64,000 nt of DNA from an uncultured Muribaculaceae bacterium. GTDB taxonomy: Bacteria; Bacteroidota; Bacteroidia; Bacteroidales; Muribaculaceae. The stretch covers positions 1 through 64,000 of the forward strand of contig CANQRV010000004.1 of NCBI GenBank assembly GCA_947626355.1, read 5' to 3'. The translations under genes and the position numbers were made by a program. Below are positions 28,901-38,752 of the stretch, in pieces. Each line of letters begins with the position of its first letter. Within the stretch, counting starts at the first letter, position 1. The notes under the pieces are model-generated. The model saw only the letters and a program-made list of their open reading frames with translations. It made no database searches and had not been told where the DNA came from.

Positions 28901-30552
28901 AAGAAGGGAAATGTTGAGTGAATATATGGCGCGCGCCGACGGAAGAACTCGTCTTCAGCGGAGATCCATGGCGGATTGTCGACGATATAGATCTCATATC
29001 GTCCCACTGTCGTCTGGTAAGTGTCGGAATCATTCGGAATCGCGCCGGCCGGCGTCATCAGCACCCATCTGCCGTGCTCGGGGAGTGCCTTCACGGGGGC
29101 GCCCACCGTGTCGGCTATGATTCCGACCCTTTTGTGGAAATAGACGTCCATGTTCTCGGCCCTATGGATGCGGTATGCGTAATATCCGTCGCAGTCATAG
29201 CTTGTGGCTATGTTGCAGGCCGCGCGGCCGAGCGGGCCGTAGCTGGTGTGCGGATTGAGGTCGGCCACCGCGAAGCCGGCTATGAAGATGGCGGCGAATA
29301 TCCCTCCGGCCGTCACGTTGATGGCCATAGGGGTGTCGCGGCGTCCGAAGAGGAGCCATAGGGCGCCTCCCGCAGCGAGAGCGAGTACGGAACCCGCCGC
29401 ATAGACCTCCCAGCAGTCGAACGCCCGGAAGGCATCGAGCTTGACTATCGACCATACCGCCAGCCCTCCGGCACACAGTAGCGTCGCCGGCACCGCCACC
29501 GCCGCTTTCACCCATCGGGTGGCCCTATAGCGCGAGACGTAAATCGCCGCCAGATAGAGCAGGAAAGGGTAGGCCGGGAGCATATAGACCTGCATCTTGC
29601 TCCCTATCAGGGAGAGGAGCACGATTATGGTGATCGACGTGAGCAGGAAGAAAAGCTCCTTCTGGCTGCGCCATCTCGCCTTGCGGGTCAGCGCCGCCAC
29701 CACGCCTCCCACCGCGAGCAGTGTCCAGGGGAGCAGGGAGTAGGTCATGGTGGTGAGGTAATACAATGGCGGCCGGTTGTGGTGAAAGGAGTTCACCGCG
29801 CGTCCTAAGGTCTGGTGTACGGTCAGGTTATAAAGATAGTCGTGGCCCCCTTCCGCGTAGACGCATGCGAGCCATATGGCGCAGAGCCCTCCCAGCACGC
29901 TCCATGCCCGCCAGTCGAAGAACAGGAAAAACCACTTAAGCCTTCGGCGCTGCCATAGAAACACGATGATGGAGAAGAGCGGGATGAGGAATCCGAGCGG
30001 CCCTTTGGTGAAGACCGCCAGAAAAACGAACACCGGAAACCACCAACTCTCGGCCCGGCATCCCGTGGGATGGGGGGAGCGGGCGTCCTGCCAGCGCACG
30101 AAGAAGCAGCGGAGAGCCAGCACTATCCACATCGTCATCAGCATGTCCATCCTCAGGAAGGCCATCATTCCGGCGAAGAGCCCGCACGAGAGCAGCAGCA
30201 GAGTGGCCATCACCGAGCAGTCCTCGCTGAGAGCCGGCCGCGACCAGCGGTCCATCACCTCGGCCACGACAAAGGCGGGAATCACCGAAAACAGCATCAG
30301 GAAGAGGCCGGCGTCGTCGTCGAATAGCCAGCGGGCCAGCATGGCGAGCCATATATAAAGAGGAGGCTTGTCGGCGTAGGGCTCGCCGTGGGAGTAGAAA
30401 GCAAACCCGTGGTTGTGGCGGAGCGCCTCGTCGGCTATGCTCAGATAGCGGAGCTCGTTGTCGGGCGTGACGTCGCGGAAGCACACCAGCGGCAGCAGCG
30501 CCACCAGCACGCAGAGATAGACAATGAGGCGTCGGTTGTGCTTGAAATTCAT
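28897..30552 (-). CDS. ArnT-like glycosyltransferase family 39 protein
   Basis: Multi-pass; DVTPDNELRYLSIADEAL...GEPYADKPPLYIWLAMLARWLF; start chosen at MNFKHNR. Confidence 0.88.
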   Translation of the reverse strand: MNFKHNRRLIVYLCVLVALLPLVCFRDVTPDNELRYLSIADEALRHNHGFAFYSHGEPYADKPPLYIWLAMLARWLFDDDAGLFLMLFSVIPAFVVAEVMDRWSRPALSEDCSVMATLLLLSCGLFAGMMAFLRMDMLMTMWIVLALRCFFVRWQDARSPHPTGCRAESWWFPVFVFLAVFTKGPLGFLIPLFSIIVFLWQRRRLKWFFLFFDWRAWSVLGGLCAIWLACVYAEGGHDYLYNLTVHQTLGRAVNSFHHNRPPLYYLTTMTYSLLPWTLLAVGGVVAALTRKARWRSQKELFFLLTSITIIVLLSLIGSKMQVYMLPAYPFLLYLAAIYVSRYRATRWVKAAVAVPATLLCAGGLAVWSIVKLDAFRAFDCWEVYAAGSVLALAAGGALWLLFGRRDTPMAINVTAGGIFAAIFIAGFAVADLNPHTSYGPLGRAACNIATSYDCDGYYAYRIHRAENMDVYFHKRVGIIADTVGAPVKALPEHGRWVLMTPAGAIPNDSDTYQTTVGRYEIYIVDNPPWISAEDEFFRRRAPYIHSTFPFL

Positions 30553-30774
30553 GAGTAGATAGGGCGCCGCAGCGCGTTGTAGCGGCATGGTGACGCAAAA
30601 TTAATAAAAAAACTTAAGACTCATATAAAAGTCCGTCTCTAAGCAATGCGTTTCCTATGGCCTAGGTTTAGTTAAATAGTCCATATTTTAGGTTAAGAAA
30701 GTTAAGAAGTGTGAAATATGACATGTTTTTTTCATTTTCCTGGCTCAAAAGTGTGGCGGTTAAAAAATGTTGCT

Positions 30775-30782
30775 TACCTTTG
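30775..30782 (+). promoter_or_regulatory. Bacteroidetes -7 element TACCTTTG
   Basis: TAnnTTTG, 51 bp before ATG 30834. Confidence 0.6.
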
Positions 30783-30833
30783 CAGCGTTTTTGATAGCAA
30801 AAAATTGTTTTATTATTTTAACCAACCAAAAAA

Positions 30834-31064
30834 ATGAAAAAATTAGTTTTGTCACTCGCTGTTCTCTTCAGCGTAGCTATGGTAAGCTGCAGCGGCAACA
30901 AGAATGCTGAGCAGGCTGTTGATTCCGATTCTATCATGATGGCAGAAGAGGTTATCACCGATACAGTAGCCGTTGAGGCCGTTAACGACTCCACAGCTGA
31001 CGTAACCGTTGCTGGCGACACAACAGTCGTTGCCGGTGAGGTTCCCGCCGAGGCTGCTAAATAA
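30834..31064 (+). CDS. Small predicted lipoprotein
   Basis: MKKLVLSLAVLFSVAMVSCSGNKN lipobox, acidic tail. Confidence 0.75.
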   Translation: MKKLVLSLAVLFSVAMVSCSGNKNAEQAVDSDSIMMAEEVITDTVAVEAVNDSTADVTVAGDTTVVAGEVPAEAAK

Positions 31065-31107
31065 GCAGACCCGCCAACGAACAGCAGGATCAAAAATCCA
31101 AGCTATC

Positions 31108-31150
31108 AAGCCGACGTCTTTCACTCCGAAAGCCGTCGGCTTCCTTTTAG
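31108..31150 (+). terminator. Intrinsic terminator
   Basis: AAGCCGACG-T-CTTTC...GAAAG-C-CGTCGGCTT then CCTTTTAG. Confidence 0.75.
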
Positions 31151-31190
31151 GTATATATCCCATACGTCTCATACACACTTTCATCAGATT

Positions 31191-31550
31191 ATGAAATATG
31201 AAGTTCCGGAGGGGCTGCTCCATTGGGCCGATGAGATCGATCTCGCCGTCACCATCTGCGACGCAGACTGCCGCATCCTCTACATGAACGACCGCTCGCG
31301 CGCCACTTTTGCGCGCCACGGCGACATCATCGGCCACGACCTTCTCCAGTATCATCCGGCCCACGCCCGCGAGAAAATACTGCGTATGCTCGCCGAAGGC
31401 ACCGACAACGCCTACACCATCACCAAGGGGGGCATGAAGAAGCTCATATTCCAGACCCCCTGGCGCCGCGACGGTGCTGTGGCCGGTCTTGTGGAGCTGT
31501 CGATGGTGCTCCCGGAGAACATGCCTCATTTCGACCGCGATGTCAGGTGA
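31191..31550 (+). CDS. PAS domain protein
   Basis: DEIDLAVTICDADCRILYMNDRSRATFARHGDIIGHDLLQYHPAHAREKI. Confidence 0.8.
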   Translation: MKYEVPEGLLHWADEIDLAVTICDADCRILYMNDRSRATFARHGDIIGHDLLQYHPAHAREKILRMLAEGTDNAYTITKGGMKKLIFQTPWRRDGAVAGLVELSMVLPENMPHFDRDVR

Positions 31551-31579
31551 GAGGATTTTGCCATATAGGAATTTGTTGT

Positions 31580-31587
31580 TATCTTTG
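31580..31587 (+). promoter_or_regulatory. Bacteroidetes -7 element TATCTTTG
   Basis: TAnnTTTG with TTTG about 20 bp upstream. Confidence 0.6.
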
Positions 31588-31645
31588 CGGTTGATTTAGG
31601 CGCCCGGCATCGTCACGCCCGGCGTATGACCCATAACCCGAATCT

Positions 31646-32563
31646 ATGAATAAGAATCAGAAAATCATCGTATATGGCGGAGCCGGTGTGCTCGTAGCCC
31701 TTATCGCCCTGATTGTCGTCTTGATAATCAGTAATTCAGCGCGCACCGCGCAGGTCAACGACGCCCGTGCCCAGGCCGACAGCCTTCTGCTGGCCAACGA
31801 CCGTCTGCTGCTCACCAACGAGTTCAACCAGCTCAACGCCGACTTCTCACAGTATGAAGACCAGCAGGTGTATCTGAAAAACGACTCCCTCGTGCAGCAG
31901 TACAACGAGGCCCGCCTCAAGGTGGAGGGACTCCTTCAGGAGCTCTCGGCCGAGAAACGCAGCAACGACGCCAACCGCGCGAAGATCAAGAAGCTCGAAG
32001 GGGAGATCGCCACCCTCAAGGGCATCGTGAAGCATTATCTCGAGGAGATCAAGCGTCTCGGCGAGGAGAACGAGGGGCTCAAGCAGGAGATCCAGCAGGT
32101 GACCCAGCGCAACGAGCAGCTCGCAACCCAGGTGTCCGTGGCCACCCGCAACAACGAACAGCTCACTCAGACCGTCAAGCTCGCCAAGAAGCTCAACATC
32201 ACGGGCCTCTCCTTCCATGCCTACAACAAGAAGGGGAAGGTGGAGAAAAACATCACCAAGGCCCGCCAGCTCGGCGTCAGCTTCATCGTCAGCCCCAACA
32301 ACACCACCTCGCCCGGCATGAAGGACTTCCACATCCGTATCCTGTCGCCGGAGGGGTCGCTGCTCGGCAACGGCGGCACTTTCAAGCTCGACGGCCAGAG
32401 CGTGCAGTCGACGGCCCACCGCACTGTGGAATACGCCAACGACGAGATCAGCGTCAGCGTATACTGGGACGTCAACACCACGCTGACCCCCGGCGACTAC
32501 ACCGTCGAGGTGTTCTGCGACGGCTACCGTCTCGCCTCACGCCACTTCACCATGAAGAAATAA
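31646..32563 (+). CDS. Membrane-anchored coiled-coil hypothetical protein
   Basis: 305 aa: N-terminal TM, long coiled coil, C-terminal beta domain. Confidence 0.85.
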   Translation: MNKNQKIIVYGGAGVLVALIALIVVLIISNSARTAQVNDARAQADSLLLANDRLLLTNEFNQLNADFSQYEDQQVYLKNDSLVQQYNEARLKVEGLLQELSAEKRSNDANRAKIKKLEGEIATLKGIVKHYLEEIKRLGEENEGLKQEIQQVTQRNEQLATQVSVATRNNEQLTQTVKLAKKLNITGLSFHAYNKKGKVEKNITKARQLGVSFIVSPNNTTSPGMKDFHIRILSPEGSLLGNGGTFKLDGQSVQSTAHRTVEYANDEISVSVYWDVNTTLTPGDYTVEVFCDGYRLASRHFTMKK

Positions 32564-32592
32564 TCCCGGAAGCCATCTTCCGCGCCGGCTTC

Positions 32593-32652
32593 CCGGGTAA
32601 ATATAATCAGCCCCGTGCGACTCATCGCACGGGGCTGATTATATTTACCCGG
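32593..32652. terminator. Long perfect hairpin, likely bidirectional terminator
   Basis: 28-bp perfect stem ccgggtaaatataatcagccccgtgcga with 4-nt loop ctca, between convergent genes. Confidence 0.75.
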
Positions 32653-32658
32653 ATTGGT

Positions 32659-34068
32659 TCAGAAGCAGGAGGAGCCGTCGAAGCAGTGGGTGCAGATCCT
32701 GCACTTCGGCAGTCCGATGGCCTTCACCAGGATCTCGAGGGTGTTGAAGCGCAGCGACGTCAGTCCGAAACGCTTGCGGATCTCCTCCACCAGCCGCTCG
32801 TATTCCGGCGAGCCTGTGGTGGCGTATTTCTCCAGATTCCTGTCGGGCGAGCCCTCGAAATCCTTTATGATGCGTCGGGTGATGAGCTCGAGGTCGCTCT
32901 TCGACGCCGAGAAATTGACAAACGGGCAGCTGTAGATCAGCGGCGGGCAGGCGATACGGATGTGCACCTCCTTTGCTCCGTCTTCATAGAGCACCTTGAC
33001 GTTGTCGCGAAGCTGTGTGCCCCGCACTATGGAGTCGTCGCAGAGCAGCGCGCGGCTGCCGCGGAGCACGTCGCGGTTGGGAATCAGCTTCATCTTCGCC
33101 ACCAGATCGCGGAGCTCCTGGCGGGGAGGCGTGAAGCTGCGGGGCCAGGTGGGGGTGTATTTAGAGATGGCACGCCTGTAGGGGATTCCCTTGCCTTGCG
33201 AATAGCCGATGGCCATGCCTATGCCCGAGTCGGGGATGCCGCAGGCATAGTCCACCTCCGAATCATCGGTGAGACCCATCTCGTAGCCGCACTGGTTGCG
33301 CATCTCCTCCACGTTTCTTCCCTCGTAGCAGGAAGTGGGGAAGCCGTAGTAGACCCAGAGGAAAGCGCAGACCTGCATCTTCTCCTCCGGCTCGCGTATC
33401 TGCTCCATGCCTTCGGGGCGTATCCTCACGATCTCCCCGGGCCCGAGATATTTCTTCACCTCGTAGTCGAGATTGGGGAAGGCCGTCGACTCTGTGGTGG
33501 CCGCCCAGGCACCCTCTTTGGCGCCTAAGACGATCGGGGTGCGCCCCCACTTGTCGCGTGCCGCTATGATGCCGTCGTCGGTGAGGATGAGCATCGAGCA
33601 GGAGCCCTTGATTCTGTTGTAGACGTTCTCTATGCCCTCCTTGAAGTTTCTTCCCTGGATGATCAGCAGCGCTATCAGCTCCGTCTGGTTGGTCTGTCCG
33701 GAGCTGAGCTCCGCGAAGTGCATGTTGTGGCTGAGGAGTTCGTTCTCCAGCTCGTCCATATTGTTGATCTTGGCCACGGTCACGATGGCGAATCGCCCGA
33801 GGTGGCTGTTGATGATGATGGGTTGCGCGTCGGTGTCGGAGATGACGCCGATGCCCGAGTCGCCCTTGAATTTGTCGAGGTCGCCCTCGAACTTAGTGCG
33901 GAAATAAGAGCTTTCCAGATTATGGATGGAGCGCTGAAACTGCCCTGTCTCCGCGTCGTAGGTGGCCATGCCGCCGCGGCGCGTGCCGAGATGGGAATTG
34001 TAGTCAGTGCCATAGAAGAGGTCGGCCACACAGCTCTTTCTTGCAGCCACTCCAAAAAAACCGCCCAT
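32659..34068 (-). CDS. Amidophosphoribosyltransferase-like protein (PurF paralog)
   Basis: N-terminal Ntn-like domain, PRPP motif ALLCDDSIVRGTQL; N-terminus MGGFFG instead of MCGI. Confidence 0.85.
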   Translation of the reverse strand: MGGFFGVAARKSCVADLFYGTDYNSHLGTRRGGMATYDAETGQFQRSIHNLESSYFRTKFEGDLDKFKGDSGIGVISDTDAQPIIINSHLGRFAIVTVAKINNMDELENELLSHNMHFAELSSGQTNQTELIALLIIQGRNFKEGIENVYNRIKGSCSMLILTDDGIIAARDKWGRTPIVLGAKEGAWAATTESTAFPNLDYEVKKYLGPGEIVRIRPEGMEQIREPEEKMQVCAFLWVYYGFPTSCYEGRNVEEMRNQCGYEMGLTDDSEVDYACGIPDSGIGMAIGYSQGKGIPYRRAISKYTPTWPRSFTPPRQELRDLVAKMKLIPNRDVLRGSRALLCDDSIVRGTQLRDNVKVLYEDGAKEVHIRIACPPLIYSCPFVNFSASKSDLELITRRIIKDFEGSPDRNLEKYATTGSPEYERLVEEIRKRFGLTSLRFNTLEILVKAIGLPKCRICTHCFDGSSCF

Positions 34069-34134
34069 GATTGTCAGATTGGTAAATTAATAATGGTAAA
34101 ATCAGAAAATCGTCATAGCGTGTCGGCCACGCTT

Positions 34135-34575
34135 TCAGTCCGCGTCGGGAATGTAGGTCTCGTCGCGCATGTGGAGATATTCCTCCCAGCCTTCGTCTTC
34201 CTCGGCCTCCACCACGAGGGGCATCGTGTCGAGAGGCTCCAGGGCCTTGTTGAAGACGATGGAGAATATTTTCAGGTTCTTGCAGTAAAACACCCAGTCG
34301 CGCCGGCCGTCGCCGGTGTAGATGCCGGTCATCACCGCCACCTTGTCCTTGCGGAAGGCCGCCAGCAGGGCGTCGGTGGCCTCCTCCATGAGGCGCGAGT
34401 CGACTTCGTCGGGGAGTCCGTCGGGCAGCGCGTTGTAGTTCCATATCACGTTGATGCGGTAGCGGTATTTCCCGCTGAGGCGCTCCTTGTCTACGCCGTC
34501 GCGTCCCGTCACGATCACTGTGCGGCCCGACTCGCCCTCCGCCGGATATGTCCACCAAACGTCGGCCATCGTCAC
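34135..34575 (-). CDS. DUF695 domain protein
   Basis: GKYRYRINVIWNYNALPDGLPDEVDSRLMEEATDALLAAF...GDGRRDWVFYCKN. Confidence 0.8.
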   Translation of the reverse strand: MTMADVWWTYPAEGESGRTVIVTGRDGVDKERLSGKYRYRINVIWNYNALPDGLPDEVDSRLMEEATDALLAAFRKDKVAVMTGIYTGDGRRDWVFYCKNLKIFSIVFNKALEPLDTMPLVVEAEEDEGWEEYLHMRDETYIPDAD

Positions 34576-35708
34576 TTCGCTTTAGGGTTTCTCACCGTCA
34601 CCTGCGTGGCGCCGAAGCCATATTCCCGGAATGAGGCGTCCTGCACGGTGGCTTCCGGATACTCGCGTCCCAGCAGCTTGAGCACCTCCTTGCGGAGCAC
34701 ACCTTCTCCCTTGCCGTGGATAAACACTATCTTCCGACCGGGCTGCGAGGCATACCTGCGCATCGTCTTCCTCACGGTGTCGAGCTGCATGGTGAGCATG
34801 TCGACGGGCTGCATTCCGGCCAGCGTGTCGGTGAGCTCGCCGATGTGGAGGTCGACCTCCACCACCTCGTCGGCCGTCTTGCGCGCGGCTTCCCGGCGCC
34901 CTGCCGCGAAGCCCTTGCGGGACTCGGTGTCCTTCTTCGGGGCCGACGACTGTCTCAGCGACTCGTCGTAGATCTCGCGCAGCGCCTCAAGGGCCGGCTC
35001 CCGGCCATTGGCTGCCACGTCATCGGTGATCACGGGAATCTCCAGTACCGGCGTGTCGAAATAGACTCCCGGACGGAAGCAGTGGAGCTTGTGAAACTTC
35101 GTCAGGTCGAGGCGCCTGGTCATCCAGATGGGGCTCTTGAGCTCAAACGGCTTGTCGCGCTTCCAGGCCACGGCCTGGATGGCCACCCGCTCGATGGTGC
35201 CGAGCGTCTCGTGGGTGAAGCTTGCCACATCCATCAGCTCGTTGGGCTCCACCGTGGAGGCATAGACCACGCTCCAGGCGCGCTCCTGATCGGCGCGGCG
35301 CAGCAGCGTGAAGGCCAGCGTGTAGTTGGAGTCGTTGACGAGCACGGCGTTAAACTGCGATTTGTCGAGCCTCCTGAGGTCGGTGGGCTCGAAGGCGAGC
35401 GTCACGCTGAGGCGGTCGCCGTGCTGTGTCTCCGGTGCGGGGGCCGGTGCGGCCGGCTCCGGTTCGGGCTCCTTCACTATCTCTTTCGAGGGGGCGGGGG
35501 CGCGTCCGGCGTCATAGGCCGACTGGTCAAACATCTTGGCTCCCGGCGCCTTCGGCTCATGCCCGGCGGGAAGCACCACCACAAGGTCTTTGATGAGCAT
35601 CGGCGTCTCAAACCCGTTGTCGTCGACGTAGGCGATCTTTCCTTCGATTTTTGTCACTACGCCTCCCCCCACATCATTGAGGAAGCGCACTGTGTCTCCT
35701 GGTTTCAT
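34572..35708 (-). CDS. Smr/MutS2-type domain protein (DUF2027)
   Basis: N-term KPGDTVRFLNDVGGGVV; C-term Smr (VDLHIGEL...KIVFIHGKGEGVLRKEVLKLL). Confidence 0.88.
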   Translation of the reverse strand: MKPGDTVRFLNDVGGGVVTKIEGKIAYVDDNGFETPMLIKDLVVVLPAGHEPKAPGAKMFDQSAYDAGRAPAPSKEIVKEPEPEPAAPAPAPETQHGDRLSVTLAFEPTDLRRLDKSQFNAVLVNDSNYTLAFTLLRRADQERAWSVVYASTVEPNELMDVASFTHETLGTIERVAIQAVAWKRDKPFELKSPIWMTRRLDLTKFHKLHCFRPGVYFDTPVLEIPVITDDVAANGREPALEALREIYDESLRQSSAPKKDTESRKGFAAGRREAARKTADEVVEVDLHIGELTDTLAGMQPVDMLTMQLDTVRKTMRRYASQPGRKIVFIHGKGEGVLRKEVLKLLGREYPEATVQDASFREYGFGATQVTVRNPKAK

Positions 35709-36700
35709 ATATCTGTTCGGTCATTGTGGTCGTTGGTGACGGCATCCTCGCCGGGTGCCTCCGGGTCGCGGGGCTCGGCCTCGTAGGCGTCGACGATGCG
35801 CTGCACGAGCGGATGGCGCACTATGTCTTTCTTCACGTATTCGATCACCCCGATGCCGGGCACGCGCCGCAGCAGCCCCAGAGCGTGGAGCAGTCCGCTG
35901 CGCACGGCCCGCGGCAGGTCGATCTGCGTGGCGTCGCCGGTCACTATCATCTTGGAGTTGACGCCGAGACGCGTCAGAAACATCTTCATCTGGGGGATAG
36001 TGGTGTTCTGGGCCTCGTCGAGGATGATCACGGCGTCGTTGAGAGTGCGGCCGCGCATGAAGGCGAGCGGCGCGATCTGGATGGTGTCGCTCTCCATATA
36101 TTCCTTGAGCTTCACCTGCGGCAGCATGTCTTCGAGCGCGTCGTAGAGCGGCCGCAGATAGGGGTCGATCTTGTCTTTCATGTCGCCGGGCAGGAAGCCG
36201 AGCTTCTCACCGGCCTCCACGGCCGGGCGCGACAGGATGATGCGCTTGCAGGCCTTGTTTTTAAGCGTGGCCACGGCGAGGGCTATGGCGATATATGTCT
36301 TTCCTGTGCCGGCCGGGCCGAGCGCGAATGTGAGGTCGTTTTCGGCGAAGCTCCTCACCATCTTCGCCTGATTGGCGTTGCGCGGTGCGATCGGGCGTCC
36401 CGTCTGCCCGAAGATGATCACTCCGTCGGAGTTGACTGCCTTCGGAGGCTCTCCCTTTACGATGTCGATGATCACGTCTTCGCTGAGCTTGTTGTAGGTG
36501 GCCGCGTAGCGCTCTATCTCCTTGACCTTGCGCTCGAACTCGGCCGTCTCGTTGTCTTCGCCTATCACCTTTATCACGTTGCCCCGCGCCGCCATGCGCA
36601 GCTTGGGAAAGAGATTGCGGATAAGGCTGATGTTCGTATTGTTGACTCCATAAAACGTCTGGGGGTCAACGCTGTCGATTATTACTATTCTTTCTATCAT
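35705..36700 (-). CDS. PhoH family ATPase
   Basis: FALGPAGTGKTYIAIALAV, VIILDEAQNTT, MIVTGDATQIDLP. Confidence 0.95.
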   Translation of the reverse strand: MIERIVIIDSVDPQTFYGVNNTNISLIRNLFPKLRMAARGNVIKVIGEDNETAEFERKVKEIERYAATYNKLSEDVIIDIVKGEPPKAVNSDGVIIFGQTGRPIAPRNANQAKMVRSFAENDLTFALGPAGTGKTYIAIALAVATLKNKACKRIILSRPAVEAGEKLGFLPGDMKDKIDPYLRPLYDALEDMLPQVKLKEYMESDTIQIAPLAFMRGRTLNDAVIILDEAQNTTIPQMKMFLTRLGVNSKMIVTGDATQIDLPRAVRSGLLHALGLLRRVPGIGVIEYVKKDIVRHPLVQRIVDAYEAEPRDPEAPGEDAVTNDHNDRTDI

Positions 36701-36721
36701 TGGCTGTTGAGTGAATGGATG

Positions 36722-38185
36722 TTACCCCACCGAGCCCTCCAGCGTCACCTGAAGCAGCTTCTGGGCCTCGACGGCAAACTCCATGGGGAGCTTGTTCATC
36801 ACCTCCTTGGCGTAGCCGTTGACGATGAGGGCCACGGCCTCCTCGGCCGGGATGCCGCGCTGGCGGCAGTAGAACAGCTGCATTTCGTTGATTTTCGAGG
36901 TGGTGGCCTCATGCTCGAGAGTGGCCGTGGAGTTCTGCACGTCGATGTAGGGGAACGTGTGGGCGCCGCAGCGGTCGCCCATCAGCAGGGAGTCACACTG
37001 GGTGAAGTTGCGGCATCCCGAGGCGTCGCGCGCCACCCTCACCAGACCCCGGTAGGAATTCTCCGACTGCCCGGCGGAAATACCTTTGCTCACTATGGTG
37101 CTGCGGCTGTTTTTTCCGAGGTGTATCATCTTCGTGCCCGTGTCGGCCTGCTGGTAGTTGTTGGTCACTGCCACCGAGTAGAACTCACCCACGCTCTCAT
37201 CGCCCTTGAGCACGCACGAGGGATATTTCCAGGTTATGGCCGAGCCGGTCTCCACCTGGGTCCACGATATCTTTGAGCGGTGGCCGCGGCAGAGGCCGCG
37301 TTTGGTCACGAAGTTGTAGATGCCTCCCTTGCCGTCCCTGTCGCCGGCATACCAGTTCTGTACGGTGCTGTATTTCACCTCGGCGCGGTCTTCGGCTATG
37401 ATTTCCACGATGGCGGCGTGAAGCTGGTTCTCGTCGCGCATCGGCGCCGTGCACCCCTCCAGATAGCTCACGAAGGCGTCGTCGTCGGCCACTATCAGCG
37501 TCCGCTCGAACTGCCCCGTGCCGGAGGCGTTGATGCGGAAATACGTGCTGAGCTCCATCGGACACCTCACACCTTTGGGAATATACACAAACGAGCCGTC
37601 GGAGAAGACCGCGCTGTTGAGCGCCGCGAAGAAATTGTCGCGGTAGCCCACCACCGTGCCGAGGTATTTCCTCACCAGGTCGGGATAATCCTTCACCGCC
37701 TCCGAGAAGGAGCAGAAGATCACCCCGAGCTCGGCGAGCTTCTCGCGGTGGGTGGTCTTGACGCTGACGGAGTCCATCACGGCATCGACGGCCACCCCGG
37801 CAAGCTGCTTCTGCTCCTCAAGCGAGATTCCCAGCTTGTTGAAGGTCTTCACCAGCTCCGGGTCAACCTCGTCGAGGCTGTTCTTAAGCTCCTTCTTCCT
37901 GGGGGCCGCGTAGTAGCTGATGGCCTGGAAGTCTATGTCGGGGATGCGCAGGTGGGCCCAGCGCGGCATGGGGAGGGTCAGCCAGTAGCGGTAGGCCTTG
38001 AGGCGGAATTCGAGAAGCCATTCCGGCTCCCCTTTGGTGCGTGATATCAGGCGTATCACGTCCTCATTGAGCCCCGGCGGCACTATGTCGGTCTCTATGT
38101 CGCTGGTAAACCCGTATTTATACTCCGAGGAGGTGGCTTCCTCTATCGTCTTGCTGCTCTTGTCTCTGCCGTTTTCAATTTCCAT
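36722..38185 (-). CDS. sufB: Fe-S cluster assembly protein SufB
   Basis: SufB signature text ([51 protein letters not shown]); start at internal Met. Confidence 0.95.
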   Translation of the reverse strand: MEIENGRDKSSKTIEEATSSEYKYGFTSDIETDIVPPGLNEDVIRLISRTKGEPEWLLEFRLKAYRYWLTLPMPRWAHLRIPDIDFQAISYYAAPRKKELKNSLDEVDPELVKTFNKLGISLEEQKQLAGVAVDAVMDSVSVKTTHREKLAELGVIFCSFSEAVKDYPDLVRKYLGTVVGYRDNFFAALNSAVFSDGSFVYIPKGVRCPMELSTYFRINASGTGQFERTLIVADDDAFVSYLEGCTAPMRDENQLHAAIVEIIAEDRAEVKYSTVQNWYAGDRDGKGGIYNFVTKRGLCRGHRSKISWTQVETGSAITWKYPSCVLKGDESVGEFYSVAVTNNYQQADTGTKMIHLGKNSRSTIVSKGISAGQSENSYRGLVRVARDASGCRNFTQCDSLLMGDRCGAHTFPYIDVQNSTATLEHEATTSKINEMQLFYCRQRGIPAEEAVALIVNGYAKEVMNKLPMEFAVEAQKLLQVTLEGSVG

Positions 38186-38211
38186 TTTCCATGTGGATGT
38201 GGTTGATAATG

Positions 38212-38219
38212 CAAAATTA
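38212..38219 (-). promoter_or_regulatory. Bacteroidetes -7 element (TAATTTTG on minus strand)
   Basis: CAAAATTA on plus strand, CAAA 19 bp further upstream. Confidence 0.65.
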
Positions 38220-38477
38220 CTTATTTTGCCGCTAACCACAAAATCTCACAAAAATAACGGATAAGGACGCCCTCTTGTTTTGTGGCTTAACCGGCTTCAC
38301 TCCCTCCGTCTTCTCACAGGAAGACGAAGCGCGGTGGCGTCTTGCAGCCAGAAAGATTATTTTTCTGCGTGGCTACTTATATTTTAAAGGCAATGGAATT
38401 TTATCCCAGAATACGGCTCTCTTATGGAATATTTTTCTTATGATGCATTTAATATTGGAATTTATTTTGCTTTTCCT

Positions 38478-38485
38478 TAATTTTG
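38478..38485 (+). promoter_or_regulatory. Bacteroidetes -7 element TAATTTTG
   Basis: TAnnTTTG with TTG about 20 bp upstream; no annotated gene directly downstream. Confidence 0.6.
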
Positions 38486-38491
38486 CAGCGT

Positions 38492-38715
38492 GTAAATGCA
38501 GCCGACGCCATCGCGGCGCCTGTTTTACGCGTTCAAGGCTTTATTAACCATTATTTACCGATATCACCCCGCTTGTGAAAGCGTAGGATTGCGAAATGCT
38601 TTATGTTGATAATAAGCTGAATGATGTTAATAGTTATTTGATCAATATCATTGTAAAGAATTAATGAGCGTGAGTGAAGGCGTGTCGGTGAGACAAGCCT
38701 TCTTCCTTTTTTTAC
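38492..38715 (+). ncRNA. Candidate small RNA or small-ORF transcript
   Basis: Promoter at 38478 and terminator at 38676-38715 bracket ~220 nt with only a 37-codon ORF (38496-38609). Confidence 0.35.
38676..38715 (+). terminator. Intrinsic terminator
   Basis: GAAGGC-g-TGTC-ggtga-GACA-a-GCCTTC then TTCCTTTTTTT. Confidence 0.75.
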
Positions 38716-38733
38716 TGTTTCATACATTTTTTG

Positions 38734-38741
38734 TAATTTTG
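38734..38741 (+). promoter_or_regulatory. Bacteroidetes -7 element TAATTTTG
   Basis: TAnnTTTG immediately upstream of the DUF2723 CDS. Confidence 0.55.
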
Positions 38742-38752
38742 AAGCCTGTATT

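Noticed and set aside
33718-34971. 417-aa plus-strand ORF
   Set aside because: Spans antisense of PurF-like, DUF695 and Smr genes; shadow ORF
35726-37276. 516-aa plus-strand ORF
   Set aside because: Antisense to phoH and sufB; composition typical of shadow ORFs
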